In this document: one piece after another, positions 53,869 to 63,437 of the stretch
How the letters are laid out: the number at the start of each line of letters is the position of its first letter
Position numbering within the stretch: the stretch's first letter is position 1
Source of the DNA: Aliidiomarina maris
GTDB lineage: Bacteria > Pseudomonadota > Gammaproteobacteria > Enterobacterales > Alteromonadaceae
NCBI RefSeq assembly: GCF_003987335.1
Contig: NZ_PIPK01000003.1
Coordinates: 62,001-126,000, forward strand
Direction: 5' to 3'
DNA length: 64,000 nt
Program-made: the position numbers and the translations under genes
The notes under the pieces: generated by a model
The model's input: only the letters and a program-made list of their open reading frames with translations
Told to the model about the DNA's origin: nothing
The model's database searches: none

Positions 53869-55959
53869 ACGGGTCGCGTTCAATAAGGTGTCAAATATGG
53901 TTTGTGACACCGTAATAATGCGCGCTGCAGCATTAAACGACTGCTCGTATTTGAGCAAGTTCGAGGCTTCTTCATCCAAACTCACACCCGACACTGACTC
54001 GTAGAATCCGGTGGACTGCTCCAACAAAGCCCTTGCTGCTTCATCGGCCGTGCGCGCTTGGGCAACTTTGTTACCCACGTCCGACACTAAGCGGCCATAC
54101 CCTTCGTTGAAGGTCATCATATTTTTTTCACCTTCAACCACAGGGTTGCGGCGCAGTGTTTTTTCGCGCTGCAATTCACTCATAGCGACACTGTTGCTAT
54201 TGTCGGCAAAGCCATTAGTGTTGTACTCAATATTGAAAGTGTCGCCTGTGTCCGGGTTTCCGACAATCGTTACATCATAGTCGGGCGTAAAATCATACAG
54301 CTGCGGCGTCGCTGCAAAAGCTGCATCGGTCGGCTGCGGACCAACGCCGTCCCACTCGACCGCCCGCGACAGTACGTTATTCATATTGGTGCCTTCGTAA
54401 TAGCCAATAATATCGCCGTCATTAGTGCGCACAGCTAGTTGGTGTTGTCCGTTGGCAAAACCAAGGTATTCAAGTTGTACTGGGGCATCGCCCGCCAGCG
54501 CGTTGCCATCAAAGAAGTTATCCACTGATTGCATGCCATTAAATGACAACACACCACCGCCTGAATTTTCACTGCCCTCAGCCACACGCACCGGCGCGGC
54601 TAACGACAGATCTTCAGGGCGGGTAATGCCCATAAAAATGTTCGATGCGGCGTTTTGGGTGAAATTGACCTCAAACTTGTCGCCTTCTGCGAAGGTCCCA
54701 GCGCTAATATTAAACTGCAAACCAATGCCTAAATCACCTATCCAGCCATCTGCATCTGCATCGGCAAAGTTCGCTTCGGTGTAATCGCTTTCGTTACCAA
54801 TGATGCGGCCATTGGTGTCAAGGGCGACCACGCGAAATGTATCGGTGCCAGTCATGCGCAATTCATAGCGATGAGCGGTTAATTCCGCTGCTTGACCGGG
54901 TTCGAGGCGTACGTTAATAATTTGACCCGGCGCACTATTAATATTGGTGTAAGGTAAGGCTTGAATTTCAGTACGGCTGAGGTCGAACATATCGATACCG
55001 AGCTCGTTGTCTAAATCCATTCCCAAACGCGATTGCTGGTTCAGTGCGTCTGCAAACCCTAAGGCTAACTGGCCTAACTTAAACTGCGTCGGCTCTAGCA
55101 CTTCGTCACGATACGCTACCATACCGCCAATTTTTCCACCAAGGGCTGCGATGTCGACAGGAATGTTAACGACGTTGCCGCCACTAATGGTTTGGGTGGT
55201 TAACTCCAGTCGGTTCGGGTTCGGGTTCCCCTGAAGCGCAATTAGGTTGAAAGTGCCGTCTTCCATAATCAGGCTTTGACCACCCGCTAAGGTGACATTT
55301 TGACGCCCATTGTCAAAGTCTTTGACATTAATCTGTACATATTCTGACAACTCACGTAATTTTTCGTCGCGTTCGTTCAGTAAACTATTCAATGAACCCT
55401 GCGCTAGCGCGTTGTCATTCTGAACCGCGGAAATTTCACGGTTAATCGCTGCAATACTCTCCACCAAGCTATTCGCACGATCAACTTCCAGCTCTAAGCG
55501 CTCATTAAACTGTTCGTATTGGTTATCCAGAAAATCGGCAAAGTCGCGCATGCGCGCAGTCACTGCCGCACCTTCAGTCAAAAGCAGCTCACGGTAAGTC
55601 AGTGACCCAGGGTCATTGTTGGTGTCCTGCATCAAATCAAAGAAGTCTTCGATAGAGGTGATCACTGAGCCAATGTCATTGCCTAATACCGTGTCGATAC
55701 GACGTGCTTGATCAAGATACGATGCGGTATATGCCGCCCGCGACGTGTCGATGCGCACTTGGCGCTGAGTGAACTGGTCCACCATGCGCTCTACTTGCAA
55801 GCGGTCCAAGCCGGGACCGAAATTGGCTTGGGTATACATTGGCCGTTCACGCACGTAGCCTGGCGTGTTGACGTTAGCAATATTGTTACCGGTAATCTGC
55901 AACGAGCGCTGGTGCGCCAAAGTTGCATTTTTGCCTAAATTTAATAAATCGAATGACAT
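53866..55959 (-). CDS. flgK: Flagellar hook-filament junction protein FlgK
   Basis: FlgK (HAP1) is the first junction protein. The conserved N terminus is SFDLLNLGKNATLAHQRSLQ, then ITGNNIANVNTPGYVRERPM, and the C terminus is SGVSLDEEASNLLKYEQSFN, then AARIITVSQTIFDTLLNATR. The 697 residues exceed the E. coli protein (547) because of a larger beta-rich middle part (about 330-600). AAAGGAG precedes the ATG. It is 30 bp from flgJ. Confidence 0.96.
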   Translation of the reverse strand: MSFDLLNLGKNATLAHQRSLQITGNNIANVNTPGYVRERPMYTQANFGPGLDRLQVERMVDQFTQRQVRIDTSRAAYTASYLDQARRIDTVLGNDIGSVITSIEDFFDLMQDTNNDPGSLTYRELLLTEGAAVTARMRDFADFLDNQYEQFNERLELEVDRANSLVESIAAINREISAVQNDNALAQGSLNSLLNERDEKLRELSEYVQINVKDFDNGRQNVTLAGGQSLIMEDGTFNLIALQGNPNPNRLELTTQTISGGNVVNIPVDIAALGGKIGGMVAYRDEVLEPTQFKLGQLALGFADALNQQSRLGMDLDNELGIDMFDLSRTEIQALPYTNINSAPGQIINVRLEPGQAAELTAHRYELRMTGTDTFRVVALDTNGRIIGNESDYTEANFADADADGWIGDLGIGLQFNISAGTFAEGDKFEVNFTQNAASNIFMGITRPEDLSLAAPVRVAEGSENSGGGVLSFNGMQSVDNFFDGNALAGDAPVQLEYLGFANGQHQLAVRTNDGDIIGYYEGTNMNNVLSRAVEWDGVGPQPTDAAFAATPQLYDFTPDYDVTIVGNPDTGDTFNIEYNTNGFADNSNSVAMSELQREKTLRRNPVVEGEKNMMTFNEGYGRLVSDVGNKVAQARTADEAARALLEQSTGFYESVSGVSLDEEASNLLKYEQSFNAAARIITVSQTIFDTLLNATR

Positions 55960-55989
55960 GCTAACGCTCCTTTAAGCGTGCTTACACAC

Positions 55990-57024
55990 TTAAAAACCAA
56001 ATTTTGCTCTTACTTGCTGCATCACATCGCTGTTCATAATCGTTTGTAGCTTGCGTGCGTAACTAGGGTCTGTGGCATAACCTGCTTGCTGCAATGCTTC
56101 AACAAACTGCTGCGGTTGCTGCCCGACATTTAATGCTTGCTGGTAACGCGGGTTAGACTGGAGAAAATTAACATAGTCATTAAAGCTCTCCGCCACACTG
56201 TCATACACGCGGAAAAATGCTTGCTCGCGCTGAGGCTTGCCGTCGTAATATTCCGTAGTGCGGGTTTGTGCCGCCTCACCTTGCCAGCGGTGATCAGCTT
56301 TAATATTAAATAAGTTATTGCTGCTGCCATCACCATGTGCCACCACATAGCGGCCCCAGCCGGTTTCAAGTGCCGCTTGCGCCAATACAGATTCTGGCGC
56401 GATACCGGCTTGTTCAGCGGCTTGCTGGGCGTACGGCGCCAACTGCTCTAAGAATTCCATTGGGTTACTGGCGCGCCATTCACCTTGGCTCAGATTCAGG
56501 CGGTCACTGCGGCCATTGCTTGCCTCTCCCGTAATTGCTGTTGCCGCTTGATACGGCACGGTTACGGACTGCTGCGGCTTGGCAAATTCTACGCTCGCGC
56601 TATCCGCTTCTGCATGACGCGTGCTATGCACAGCACCCGGCACTCGGTTCACAGGCAACATCGACGCCGGCGTATGGTTGCTGGTCGCAGTGGGGCTTAA
56701 TTGCTGCACCATTAAATCCGCTAATCCAAGGGTACCTTGGCTCGACAACTCGCTGGTCAGCTGGTTGTCGTACATGTCCTGAAAGAACTCTACATCGCGC
56801 GAGCTCAATGGGTTGTCTTCGGTTTCAAACACCTTGTTGGCCTGGCGCATGCTCTTCATCAGCATGTTCATGAACAAGGCTTCAAACTGCTGGGCCGCGG
56901 CGCGCAACGCACTTTCGTCGTTGCTTAAGCCACGTTTACGTAACTGATCGAGTTGAGACAGGTCATACACAGAGTTATTGCGTGCCTGCTCTAAATGGTT
57001 AGATGTAAAGCTATCCATGATCAT
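55990..57024 (-). CDS. flgJ: Bifunctional rod assembly/muramidase protein FlgJ
   Basis: FlgJ caps the growing rod and opens the peptidoglycan. The N-terminal rod-scaffolding part (about 30-110) has RAAAQQFEALFMNMLMKSMR and NPLSSRDVEFFQDMYDNQL. After a variable linker, a glucosaminidase domain follows (about 180-344): AGIAPESVLAQAALETGWGR, then NNLFNIKADHRWQG and YNDYVNFLQS-like FNDYVNFLQSNPRYQQAL. The catalytic Glu is in ALETGWG. Both parts are complete. An in-frame ATG two codons later is an alternative start. Confidence 0.95.
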   Translation of the reverse strand: MIMDSFTSNHLEQARNNSVYDLSQLDQLRKRGLSNDESALRAAAQQFEALFMNMLMKSMRQANKVFETEDNPLSSRDVEFFQDMYDNQLTSELSSQGTLGLADLMVQQLSPTATSNHTPASMLPVNRVPGAVHSTRHAEADSASVEFAKPQQSVTVPYQAATAITGEASNGRSDRLNLSQGEWRASNPMEFLEQLAPYAQQAAEQAGIAPESVLAQAALETGWGRYVVAHGDGSSNNLFNIKADHRWQGEAAQTRTTEYYDGKPQREQAFFRVYDSVAESFNDYVNFLQSNPRYQQALNVGQQPQQFVEALQQAGYATDPSYARKLQTIMNSDVMQQVRAKFGF

Positions 57025-57089
57025 AAGTCGTTACCCAAGTTTGCCGTTTGATACTGCCATATCTGCTAACAATGCAATTTCAATACCAA

Positions 57090-58211
57090 TTAAATGACCA
57101 CCAGCTCGCCGTCAATCGCGCCAGCTTGTTTCAGCGCTTCAAGCACTGCGATAATATCGCCGGGCGCCGCGCCTACTTGGTTAATTGCATTGATTAAATC
57201 GTTGAGTGATACACCTGGGTTGAAGTCGAACATGCGGGCATCGTCACGCTGCACCTCAATGGTGGTGTTGGGCGTAATCACGGTATCGCCTTGGGCGAAG
57301 GCATTCGGTTGGCTGACCTGCCAGTTCTCCATAATGCTGACCTGCATGTTGCCGTGAGCTACAGCGGCACGGTGCAAGCGCACATTATTGCCCACCACAA
57401 TGGTACCGGTGCGACTATTGACGACGATGCGCGCCGGCGCTTCGCCTTGGGTAATACTAATGTTTTCCAAAGTCGCTAAGTAAGCAACGCGCTGGGCCGT
57501 GTCTTGAGGTGCAATCACTCGAACGGACGCGGCATCCATTGGTGATGCGCTGCCAGGTCCGACTAAGTCGTTGATCGCCTCAGCCATACGCTTAGCCGTG
57601 GTGAAGTCGGCACGATTCAGGTTAAAGGTAATAAATTCACTCTGTGCAAAGCTGGTTTCAATTTCGCGCTCAACCATAGCACCGTTGGGGATCCGGCCGA
57701 CGGTTGGGGTGTTAATCACAATTCTTGAGCCATCGGCACCTTGCGCGCCAAGGCCGCCTACGACAAGGTTACCTTGAGCAACTGCATAGACTTCGCCATC
57801 AGCACCGCGTAAAAAGGTTTGTAATAATGTGCCACCAACTAAGCTGTCGGCCTCACCGACGGACGATACGGTCACGTCGATTTGTTGCCCTGGCTTGGCG
57901 AACGCAGGTATCTCTGCGTGCACGGCAACAGCGGCAACGTTATTAATTTGTGGGCGCTGGTTCTCCGGCAAGTTAATGCCGAAATTGCCAAGCATGGTTC
58001 GGAAGGTTTGGTCGGTAAAGGGTGTACGTTCGCCCGTGCCTGGTAAACCAACCACTAAGCCATAGCCCATCAGTTGGTTAGACCGCACCCCTGCTACTTG
58101 GGCGACGTCCTTAATGCGCTGGGCTTGCGCCACTTGCGACATGGTGGTGGTGCTTAACAGCAAGACAATTAAGCCAAGCACCTGCCAAAATTTTGCGCGT
58201 AAATACCACAT
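57090..58211 (-). CDS. flgI: Flagellar P-ring protein FlgI
   Basis: FlgI forms the ring in the peptidoglycan layer. A signal peptide (about 1-30) ends near VAQAQR. The conserved start [20 protein letters not shown], then [10 protein letters not shown], and the C-terminal [20 protein letters not shown], then [20 protein letters not shown], are typical. Length 373 is normal. GGGGAAGCAATT precedes the ATG. A terminator lies between it and flgH, so it probably starts a new transcript. Confidence 0.96.
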   Translation of the reverse strand: MWYLRAKFWQVLGLIVLLLSTTTMSQVAQAQRIKDVAQVAGVRSNQLMGYGLVVGLPGTGERTPFTDQTFRTMLGNFGINLPENQRPQINNVAAVAVHAEIPAFAKPGQQIDVTVSSVGEADSLVGGTLLQTFLRGADGEVYAVAQGNLVVGGLGAQGADGSRIVINTPTVGRIPNGAMVEREIETSFAQSEFITFNLNRADFTTAKRMAEAINDLVGPGSASPMDAASVRVIAPQDTAQRVAYLATLENISITQGEAPARIVVNSRTGTIVVGNNVRLHRAAVAHGNMQVSIMENWQVSQPNAFAQGDTVITPNTTIEVQRDDARMFDFNPGVSLNDLINAINQVGAAPGDIIAVLEALKQAGAIDGELVVI

Positions 58212-58256
58212 AATTGCTTCCCCGAAACCTCAAAGTTTGTTCACATGGGAAGCTAT

Positions 58257-58272
58257 TCACAATTCGTGCCAA
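58257..58272 (-). promoter_or_regulatory. Weak sigma-54-like element before flgI
   Basis: Minus strand TTGGCACG-AATT-GTGA. The -24 half is perfect, but the -12 half reads GTGA where TTGC is expected. Position after the flgH terminator and 46 bp before flgI is right for a promoter. Confidence 0.35.
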
Positions 58273-58294
58273 AGTGTTCTCTGCCTGAAAGTAT

Positions 58295-58327
58295 AAAAAA
58301 ACGGCAGGTCAAACCTGCCGTTTTTTT
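58295..58327 (-). terminator. Terminator after flgH
   Basis: The hairpin ACGGCAGGT-CAA-ACCTGCCGT has a T-run on each side (seven on the minus strand). It lies 20 bp after the flgH stop and separates flgFGH from flgIJK. Confidence 0.92.
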
Positions 58328-58346
58328 ATCTGGTAAGCGCTCGCAA

Positions 58347-59039
58347 CTAGAACGGCCAGATTGGGCCATTAAAGAAGCGGGTCAGCCACCCTTCGCGCTG
58401 GGCGTTGGCTAAGCTGCCGGTACCTGAGTATTCAATGCGCGCATTGGCCACACGGTTTGACTGAATGGTGTTGTCTGAACGCACGTCTTGAGGGCGAATA
58501 ATGCCGGTCAAACGCACATATTCCTGACCGTTGTTCAGAGTTAACCATTTTTCGCCGCGCACAATCAGGTTGCCGTTGGGTAACACGCGGATCACGGTTA
58601 CCGTAATTTCACCTTGCAATTGGTTGCTTTGGTCGGCTGACGATGCGCCTGAAAAATCACTGCCACCGTTAATCTGTGCTGACAATGGGTTGCCAGCCAC
58701 CCGCACTTCACGGCCAAATAAAGTCGGCGACGGCAAGTCAATGTTGGTGTTACGCGATGTGCCTGTGTTAGCCGACTTCGATGCGGTGGTTTGCTCTTGC
58801 AGCTGCACCGTAATGATATCGCCTAGGTTGCGAGCCTTAATGTCCGAGTAGAGCCCGTTGACCGCTTGCCCGCGAAATAGCGAACCATTCGGTACTGCTG
58901 GCTCTACCTGCTCTTCAGGCATCATTGGCGCATAATAAGGGTCGTCTGGCATCGGCGTTGGTTGCGGTGCACTCGCACAAGCAGCCAAGCTAAGCGCGGC
59001 AGCCGCAATGGCTAATTTTTGCCATAAGGATGTAAACAT
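58347..59039 (-). CDS. flgH: Flagellar L-ring lipoprotein FlgH
   Basis: FlgH forms the outer-membrane ring. The N terminus is a lipoprotein signal: AIAAAALSLAACASAPQ with the lipobox LAAC. The mature part has NGSLFRGQAVNGLYSDIKAR, then NLGDIITVQLQEQTTASKSA, and INGGSDFSG and VRGEKWLTLNNGQEYVRLTG, all typical. I chose the ATG at 59039 because AGGTGA lies upstream and the signal peptide then has normal length. Upstream in-frame starts overlap flgG. Length 230. Confidence 0.95.
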   Translation of the reverse strand: MFTSLWQKLAIAAAALSLAACASAPQPTPMPDDPYYAPMMPEEQVEPAVPNGSLFRGQAVNGLYSDIKARNLGDIITVQLQEQTTASKSANTGTSRNTNIDLPSPTLFGREVRVAGNPLSAQINGGSDFSGASSADQSNQLQGEITVTVIRVLPNGNLIVRGEKWLTLNNGQEYVRLTGIIRPQDVRSDNTIQSNRVANARIEYSGTGSLANAQREGWLTRFFNGPIWPF

Positions 59040-59064
59040 AACATTCACCTGCATTATAAGGTCA

Positions 59065-59853
59065 TTAAAGCTGCTGCGTAGCGAAGCCAAGCATCTGATC
59101 AACCGACGAAATCACTTTTGAGTTCATTTCGTAAACACGCTGGCTTTCGATCAAGTTCACCAGCTCTTCTGTGACGTTCACGTTCGAGGTTTCAAGGGCG
59201 CCCTGCACTATCGAGCCTGTACCATCAATCCCTGGCACGTTGACCTGAGGCTGACCACTTGCTGCGGTCTCGACATACAAGTTCTCACCGCGCGGCTCCA
59301 GACCTGTTGGGTTGATGAACATCGCCAGGTTAATTTGGCCAACGACCTGGTTTTGCGCATCACCGGCAATTTTCACCGATACTTCACCGTCTTTAGCAAT
59401 GGTAATTGACTGCGCGTCATCGGGGATATTAATCGCAGGCTGCAATGGGTGGCCGGCACCTGGCGTAACTAAGTCACCTTCATTGTTCAAGGTGAACTGA
59501 CCATTGCGGGTATACGCAATGGTGCCGTCTGGCATGAGAATTTCAAAAAAGCCAGGGCCATTAATCATAATATCCAGCGAATTATCGGTGGTTTGCATGT
59601 TGCCTTGGCCAAAGATTTTTTGTGTCGCAACCACTTTGGCACCTGCACCAATCATTAAGCCTGAAGGCAGCTCAGTGTCTTGGGTCGACTGGCCGCCCGG
59701 CTGGTTGATATTTTGATACAACAAGTCTTCAAAAATGGCGCGGTCTTTTTTAAACCCTATAGTGCTCGCGTTCGCCAAGTTGTTTGAAATGATAGAGATA
59801 TCACGCTGCTGAGCGTCTAAACCAGTTTTTGAAATCCACAGTGCTGGATGCAT
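59065..59853 (-). CDS. flgG: Distal rod protein FlgG
   Basis: FlgG forms the distal rod. The start HPALWISKTGLDAQQRDISI, then ISNNLANASTIGFKKDRAIF, is the rod/hook family N terminus. The C-terminal NVNVTEELVNLIESQRVYEM is the matching end. Length 262 equals most FlgG. GGAGGTGG precedes the ATG. It is 23 bp from flgF. Confidence 0.97.
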   Translation of the reverse strand: MHPALWISKTGLDAQQRDISIISNNLANASTIGFKKDRAIFEDLLYQNINQPGGQSTQDTELPSGLMIGAGAKVVATQKIFGQGNMQTTDNSLDIMINGPGFFEILMPDGTIAYTRNGQFTLNNEGDLVTPGAGHPLQPAINIPDDAQSITIAKDGEVSVKIAGDAQNQVVGQINLAMFINPTGLEPRGENLYVETAASGQPQVNVPGIDGTGSIVQGALETSNVNVTEELVNLIESQRVYEMNSKVISSVDQMLGFATQQL

Positions 59854-59876
59854 AATCCACCTCCGCCTTAAATAAT

Positions 59877-60623
59877 TTAATAAATTCTGAGTAACTGTTC
59901 AGAGCGCTGATCGTTCTCTTCAGCGGTCTTCATCATCTTCACGCTCAGCTCGTAATTACGCTGCAACGCGATCAATTGCGTCATTTCTTCAATCGCATTC
60001 ACATTACTGCTTTCCAATGCACCAACTTCCAAGCGAGCATTGAAATCAGCCAGCGGAAATTCTGCGCCGCCTTTCATTCGAAATAAGCCGTCAGTACCTT
60101 TTTCTACTTCGCCATTCGGTGGGTTGACCACGCTAATGCGGTCAATCACCTCACGGACCTCTGAAGGTGCGCCTTGAGGTTGAATCGATACAGTGCCGTC
60201 TTTGCCTATGGTGATATTGGTAATCGGCAATGGGATAAATACCGGGCCTGCTTCGCCCATCACCGCCTGACCCGCCGAAGTTTGCAGCATGCCGCCTTCA
60301 GTCACTTGTAGGCTACCGTTGCGGGTCATCGCTTCCTCGCTGTTGTCATCCAGCACGTGTAACCAGCCTTGCCCTACAACGGCAACGTCCAGATCACGGC
60401 CGGTGGTGCGCAGTGCGCCTTCGGCAAAGTTTTGCCCTGGACGTTCAGTCAGCGCGAACACGCGACTTGGGTGGCCTTCGCCATACGCCTGCATTGAGCG
60501 AGCCTGCGATAAGTCGGCACGAAAACCCGTGGTGTTGACGTTGGCTAAGTTATTAGCCCGCACCGACACGGCGTTCATGTTCTCTTTCGCACTGCTCATG
60601 GCGATATACAGCATGTTATCCAT
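59877..60623 (-). CDS. flgF: Proximal rod protein FlgF
   Basis: FlgF is a rod protein related to FlgG. The N terminus is MDNMLYIAMSSAKENMNAVS, then VRANNLANVNTTGFRADLSQ, and the end is NVNAIEEMTQLIALQRNYEL. I chose the ATG at 60623 because AAGAGG lies seven bases upstream; the open frame to 60656 adds a leader not seen in FlgF. Length 248. A sigma-54 promoter lies upstream, after the flgE terminator. Confidence 0.95.
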   Translation of the reverse strand: MDNMLYIAMSSAKENMNAVSVRANNLANVNTTGFRADLSQARSMQAYGEGHPSRVFALTERPGQNFAEGALRTTGRDLDVAVVGQGWLHVLDDNSEEAMTRNGSLQVTEGGMLQTSAGQAVMGEAGPVFIPLPITNITIGKDGTVSIQPQGAPSEVREVIDRISVVNPPNGEVEKGTDGLFRMKGGAEFPLADFNARLEVGALESSNVNAIEEMTQLIALQRNYELSVKMMKTAEENDQRSEQLLRIY

Positions 60624-60663
60624 TGGTAGCCTCTTACTTGCTAACGGTCTTAGCAAAGACTAT

Positions 60664-60679
60664 GCAGAACACGTGCCAA
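60664..60679 (-). promoter_or_regulatory. Sigma-54 promoter of flgFGH
   Basis: Minus strand TTGGCACG-TGTT-CTGC, with GG and GC ten bases apart and one change from the consensus TTGGCACG-N4-TTGC. It lies 41 bp before the flgF ATG and after the flgE terminator. Confidence 0.75.
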
Positions 60680-60772
60680 CTTAATTTTTAAAGGAGGGAA
60701 CCAAGGGCATGCCGTGCATGCCGCACAGCCAATAGAGAATTCAACACAACACCAAACACCAAACACCAAAAC

Positions 60773-60809
60773 AAAAAACGCCATTGCAACACGGCAATGG
60801 CGTTTTTTT
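60773..60809 (-). terminator. Terminator after flgE
   Basis: The hairpin ACGCCATTGC-N6-GCAATGGCGT is followed by T6 on the minus strand. A smaller perfect hairpin, AAGGCATGC-AAA-GCATGCCTT (60860-60880), lies between it and the flgE stop. Confidence 0.92.
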
Positions 60810-60885
60810 GGGGCGGTATCTTGCCGCACGGTGACCGATTGTGGCCGAATTAGGGCAACAAGGCATGCAAAGCATGCCTTACCCA

Positions 60886-62232
60886 TTAACGGATCTGCAA
60901 GATAGTCTGTTGCAGTGTGCTGTTCACTTCAAGCGCACGTGAGTTGGCCTGATAGTTACGCTGAGCAACAATGATATCCACCAGCTCTTCAGTCAGGTTG
61001 ACGTTAGAGTTTTCCAGCGCCGACGATTCAATCGCACCCAAAGTACCTTGACCTGCGATACCAGTAATCGGCTCGCCAGAGTCAATGGTTGCGCGCCACT
61101 TAGTACCGCCCGCCTGCTCTAAGCCTTGCTCGTTATTGAAGTTGACCATCGCAACCTGGCCTAAGAACTGAGTTTGGCCATTCGAGTAAGTCGCTGCAAT
61201 CACGCCACGCTCATTGATATCAACCCCAGTCAAGCGACCCACCGTGCTACCGTCTTGATCCAATGCCGTCAATTCAAACGCCGATGCGAACTGCGTTGGG
61301 CGGTCTGCACCACCTTGTGAGCGGAAGTTAAAGTCAACATCTAACGGCTCAGCACCACTGGTTGGCGTAAAGGTGAAGCTACCAGCTTCAAAGGTGCCGC
61401 CCGGAGTTAACGCGCCTGGACCGGATGGGTTACCACTGGCATCAAACGTAATCCGCATGCCGGAATAGTTCACGCCACCGATTAAGCCTGAATCAGCGCC
61501 TTCATAGCCTGCAGGCGGCACGAAGTCGACCATCTGACCATTCACAGTCTGGTACACGTCCCATTCGTTGGCGTCACGCTTGACATAGTAAGTCGTGACT
61601 GTGTGCGCTTCACCTAATGAGTCATATACAGTCGCAGAGGTTGAGTCGGTATAAGACGACGGATCAGCAGGGTCAAAGTTAGACTCACCTGGCGCAGTTT
61701 CAGGAATTGGCGTTTCGCGCGAATCTAAGTTTACTGACTGGAAAATATTCGCAGTCGGTGCTGGTTGCCCTGCAGTCGATGGAATTTCAATCGCTCGTGT
61801 GGTGCTTAATGCAGTAGACGACGTTTGACCGGTTTCACGGTTAACTGGGTACGCCTGCAAGAAATCACCATTGTTATCCACAATGAAATTGTTGCGGTTC
61901 AGCTTAAACGCACCGGCGCGGGTGTAACTTAATTCTTGCGAACCTTCAGCTGGCGCAGTCACAAAAAAGCCGTTGCCTTTAATCGCTAAGTCGAGGGCGT
62001 TTTCAGTGAAGTCCAAAGTACCTTGCGAGAACTGCTGTGCAACCCGCGAAGTTTGTACACCATCACCCACTTTAGTGCGGCTGTTAGTGAATAATGACGA
62101 TGCGTACACATCAGCAAATTCAGCACGGGAGCCTTTAAAGCCAGTGGTGTTAACGTTGGCAATGTTGTTTGAACTGGTGTCAAGGTCACGTTGCGACGCA
62201 GCCAAGCCACTAAGAGCGATATAATATGACAT
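60886..62232 (-). CDS. flgE: Flagellar hook protein FlgE
   Basis: FlgE makes the hook. The N terminus SYYIALSGLAASQRDLDTSS, then NNIANVNTTGFKGSRAEFAD, and the C terminus NVNLTEELVDIIVAQRNYQA, then NSRALEVNSTLQQTILQIR, are conserved. The D1/D2 parts between are beta-rich and Thr/Ser/Pro rich. Length 448 (E. coli 402). GAGGTGACTT precedes the ATG. It is 33 bp from flgD and last of flgBCDE. Confidence 0.97.
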   Translation of the reverse strand: MSYYIALSGLAASQRDLDTSSNNIANVNTTGFKGSRAEFADVYASSLFTNSRTKVGDGVQTSRVAQQFSQGTLDFTENALDLAIKGNGFFVTAPAEGSQELSYTRAGAFKLNRNNFIVDNNGDFLQAYPVNRETGQTSSTALSTTRAIEIPSTAGQPAPTANIFQSVNLDSRETPIPETAPGESNFDPADPSSYTDSTSATVYDSLGEAHTVTTYYVKRDANEWDVYQTVNGQMVDFVPPAGYEGADSGLIGGVNYSGMRITFDASGNPSGPGALTPGGTFEAGSFTFTPTSGAEPLDVDFNFRSQGGADRPTQFASAFELTALDQDGSTVGRLTGVDINERGVIAATYSNGQTQFLGQVAMVNFNNEQGLEQAGGTKWRATIDSGEPITGIAGQGTLGAIESSALENSNVNLTEELVDIIVAQRNYQANSRALEVNSTLQQTILQIR

Positions 62233-62265
62233 AAGTCACCTCATTGAATCTTCGGCTCGGCAGCG

Positions 62266-62961
62266 TTAGCCGTTGCCGTTAGTAATTTGAATCACGTCTT
62301 TTAGATCAATTCGACCAATCGACTCCAAGTTCAGCACGACACCGCGTTGACCACCTGTGCTGACACTCTCTACATTGGCGTAGGTGAGTGCTATTAAATC
62401 TTCACTCGCACCACCCACGCGTCCGTTCGCAGAAATTTTATAATCACCAGGCGGCAACGGATTGCCGTCTGCATTCAAACCGTCCCATGAATAACGATGC
62501 TGGCCAGCTGGCAGTGTGCCCATATCAATGGTGCGCACCACTTGGCCCGTTTCGTTTTCGACTCGAATCACCACATTTTGTGTGGTTTGCTCGGTCGCTA
62601 TCATACCTTCAACTGGGTTGTTACCGTTGAAGTAACCCACATCCGATGGAATCAACACCTGGCGACCCACCAAAGTAGAGGCTTGCAAGGCCTGGTTCGA
62701 CGTCATGCTGTCGGCAAATTCTTTAAACTGTTGGCTTAAATCAGTAATACCTTCGGCCATGGTAAAGCTAGTCATCTGCGCGATCATCTGATCGTTCTCA
62801 ACCGGCTTAGTCGGGTCTTGCATACTCAACTGCTGAGTCAGCAGCTTGAAGAAGTCTTCTTGTCCTAAACGAGAATCATCCTTAGTCGCCGCACGTGCTT
62901 CTTCCTCAGGCGTCCAGTACAGGTCTTGTAGTGGATTGGAGTTATTTATATTGTTAACCAT
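62266..62961 (-). CDS. flgD: Hook assembly scaffold FlgD
   Basis: FlgD caps the growing hook and is removed when it is complete. The N-terminal segment has LGQEDFFKLLTQQLSMQDPT, then KPVENDQMIAQMTSFTMAEG, which is the FlgD signature. The rest is an Ig-like/FlgD domain (HRYSWDGLNADGNPLPPGDY). Length 231. GAGGTAACCGAGC precedes the ATG. Confidence 0.96.
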   Translation of the reverse strand: MVNNINNSNPLQDLYWTPEEEARAATKDDSRLGQEDFFKLLTQQLSMQDPTKPVENDQMIAQMTSFTMAEGITDLSQQFKEFADSMTSNQALQASTLVGRQVLIPSDVGYFNGNNPVEGMIATEQTTQNVVIRVENETGQVVRTIDMGTLPAGQHRYSWDGLNADGNPLPPGDYKISANGRVGGASEDLIALTYANVESVSTGGQRGVVLNLESIGRIDLKDVIQITNGNG

Positions 62962-62976
62962 GCTCGGTTACCTCAA

Positions 62977-63435
62977 TTAAGCGTTCTGACCCATACGCAA
63001 TGTGCGGCTTAACAACTGCTTGGTTGCATCAGCGATTTGCACATTGGTCTGGTAGGAGCGCGAGGCTGACATCATGTTCGCCATCTCTTCCATTACGTTC
63101 ACATTCGGCTTATAAATGTAGCCATCTGCATCTGCCATTGGATGGTTGGGCGCATACTCCACCACCAATGGTTTTTGGTCTTCCACTACACCTACAACTC
63201 GGACCCCGACATTGCCATCTTGGCGCATCATACTTTCACGGCCAGGACGACTAGGGCGGCCATCCATTGCCTCTTGCAATTGAGTGGCAAAGACAGGATG
63301 ACGAGCACGATAAGTTTCACCTGCTGAACTGCTCACCGTATTAGCATTAGCTAAGTTACTCGCAGTCACGTTTAAACGCAGGTTTTGCGCGCTCATGGCG
63401 CTGCCAGACACATCAAATACGTTATATAAGCTCAT
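62977..63435 (-). CDS. flgC: Proximal rod protein FlgC
   Basis: FlgC is a rod subunit. It starts MSLYNVFDVSGSAMSAQNLR, then LNVTASNLANANTVSSSAGE, and ends ANMMSASRSYQTNVQIADAT, then KQLLSRTLRMGQ. At 152 residues it is a little longer than usual (about 135). GGAGG precedes the ATG, two bases after the flgB stop. Confidence 0.95.
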   Translation of the reverse strand: MSLYNVFDVSGSAMSAQNLRLNVTASNLANANTVSSSAGETYRARHPVFATQLQEAMDGRPSRPGRESMMRQDGNVGVRVVGVVEDQKPLVVEYAPNHPMADADGYIYKPNVNVMEEMANMMSASRSYQTNVQIADATKQLLSRTLRMGQNA

Positions 63436-63437
63436 TG

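Noticed and set aside
60749-60772. Short ACCAAAC-type repeats before the flgE terminator
   Set aside because: Three imperfect copies in an A/C-rich run; too short and simple to interpret.
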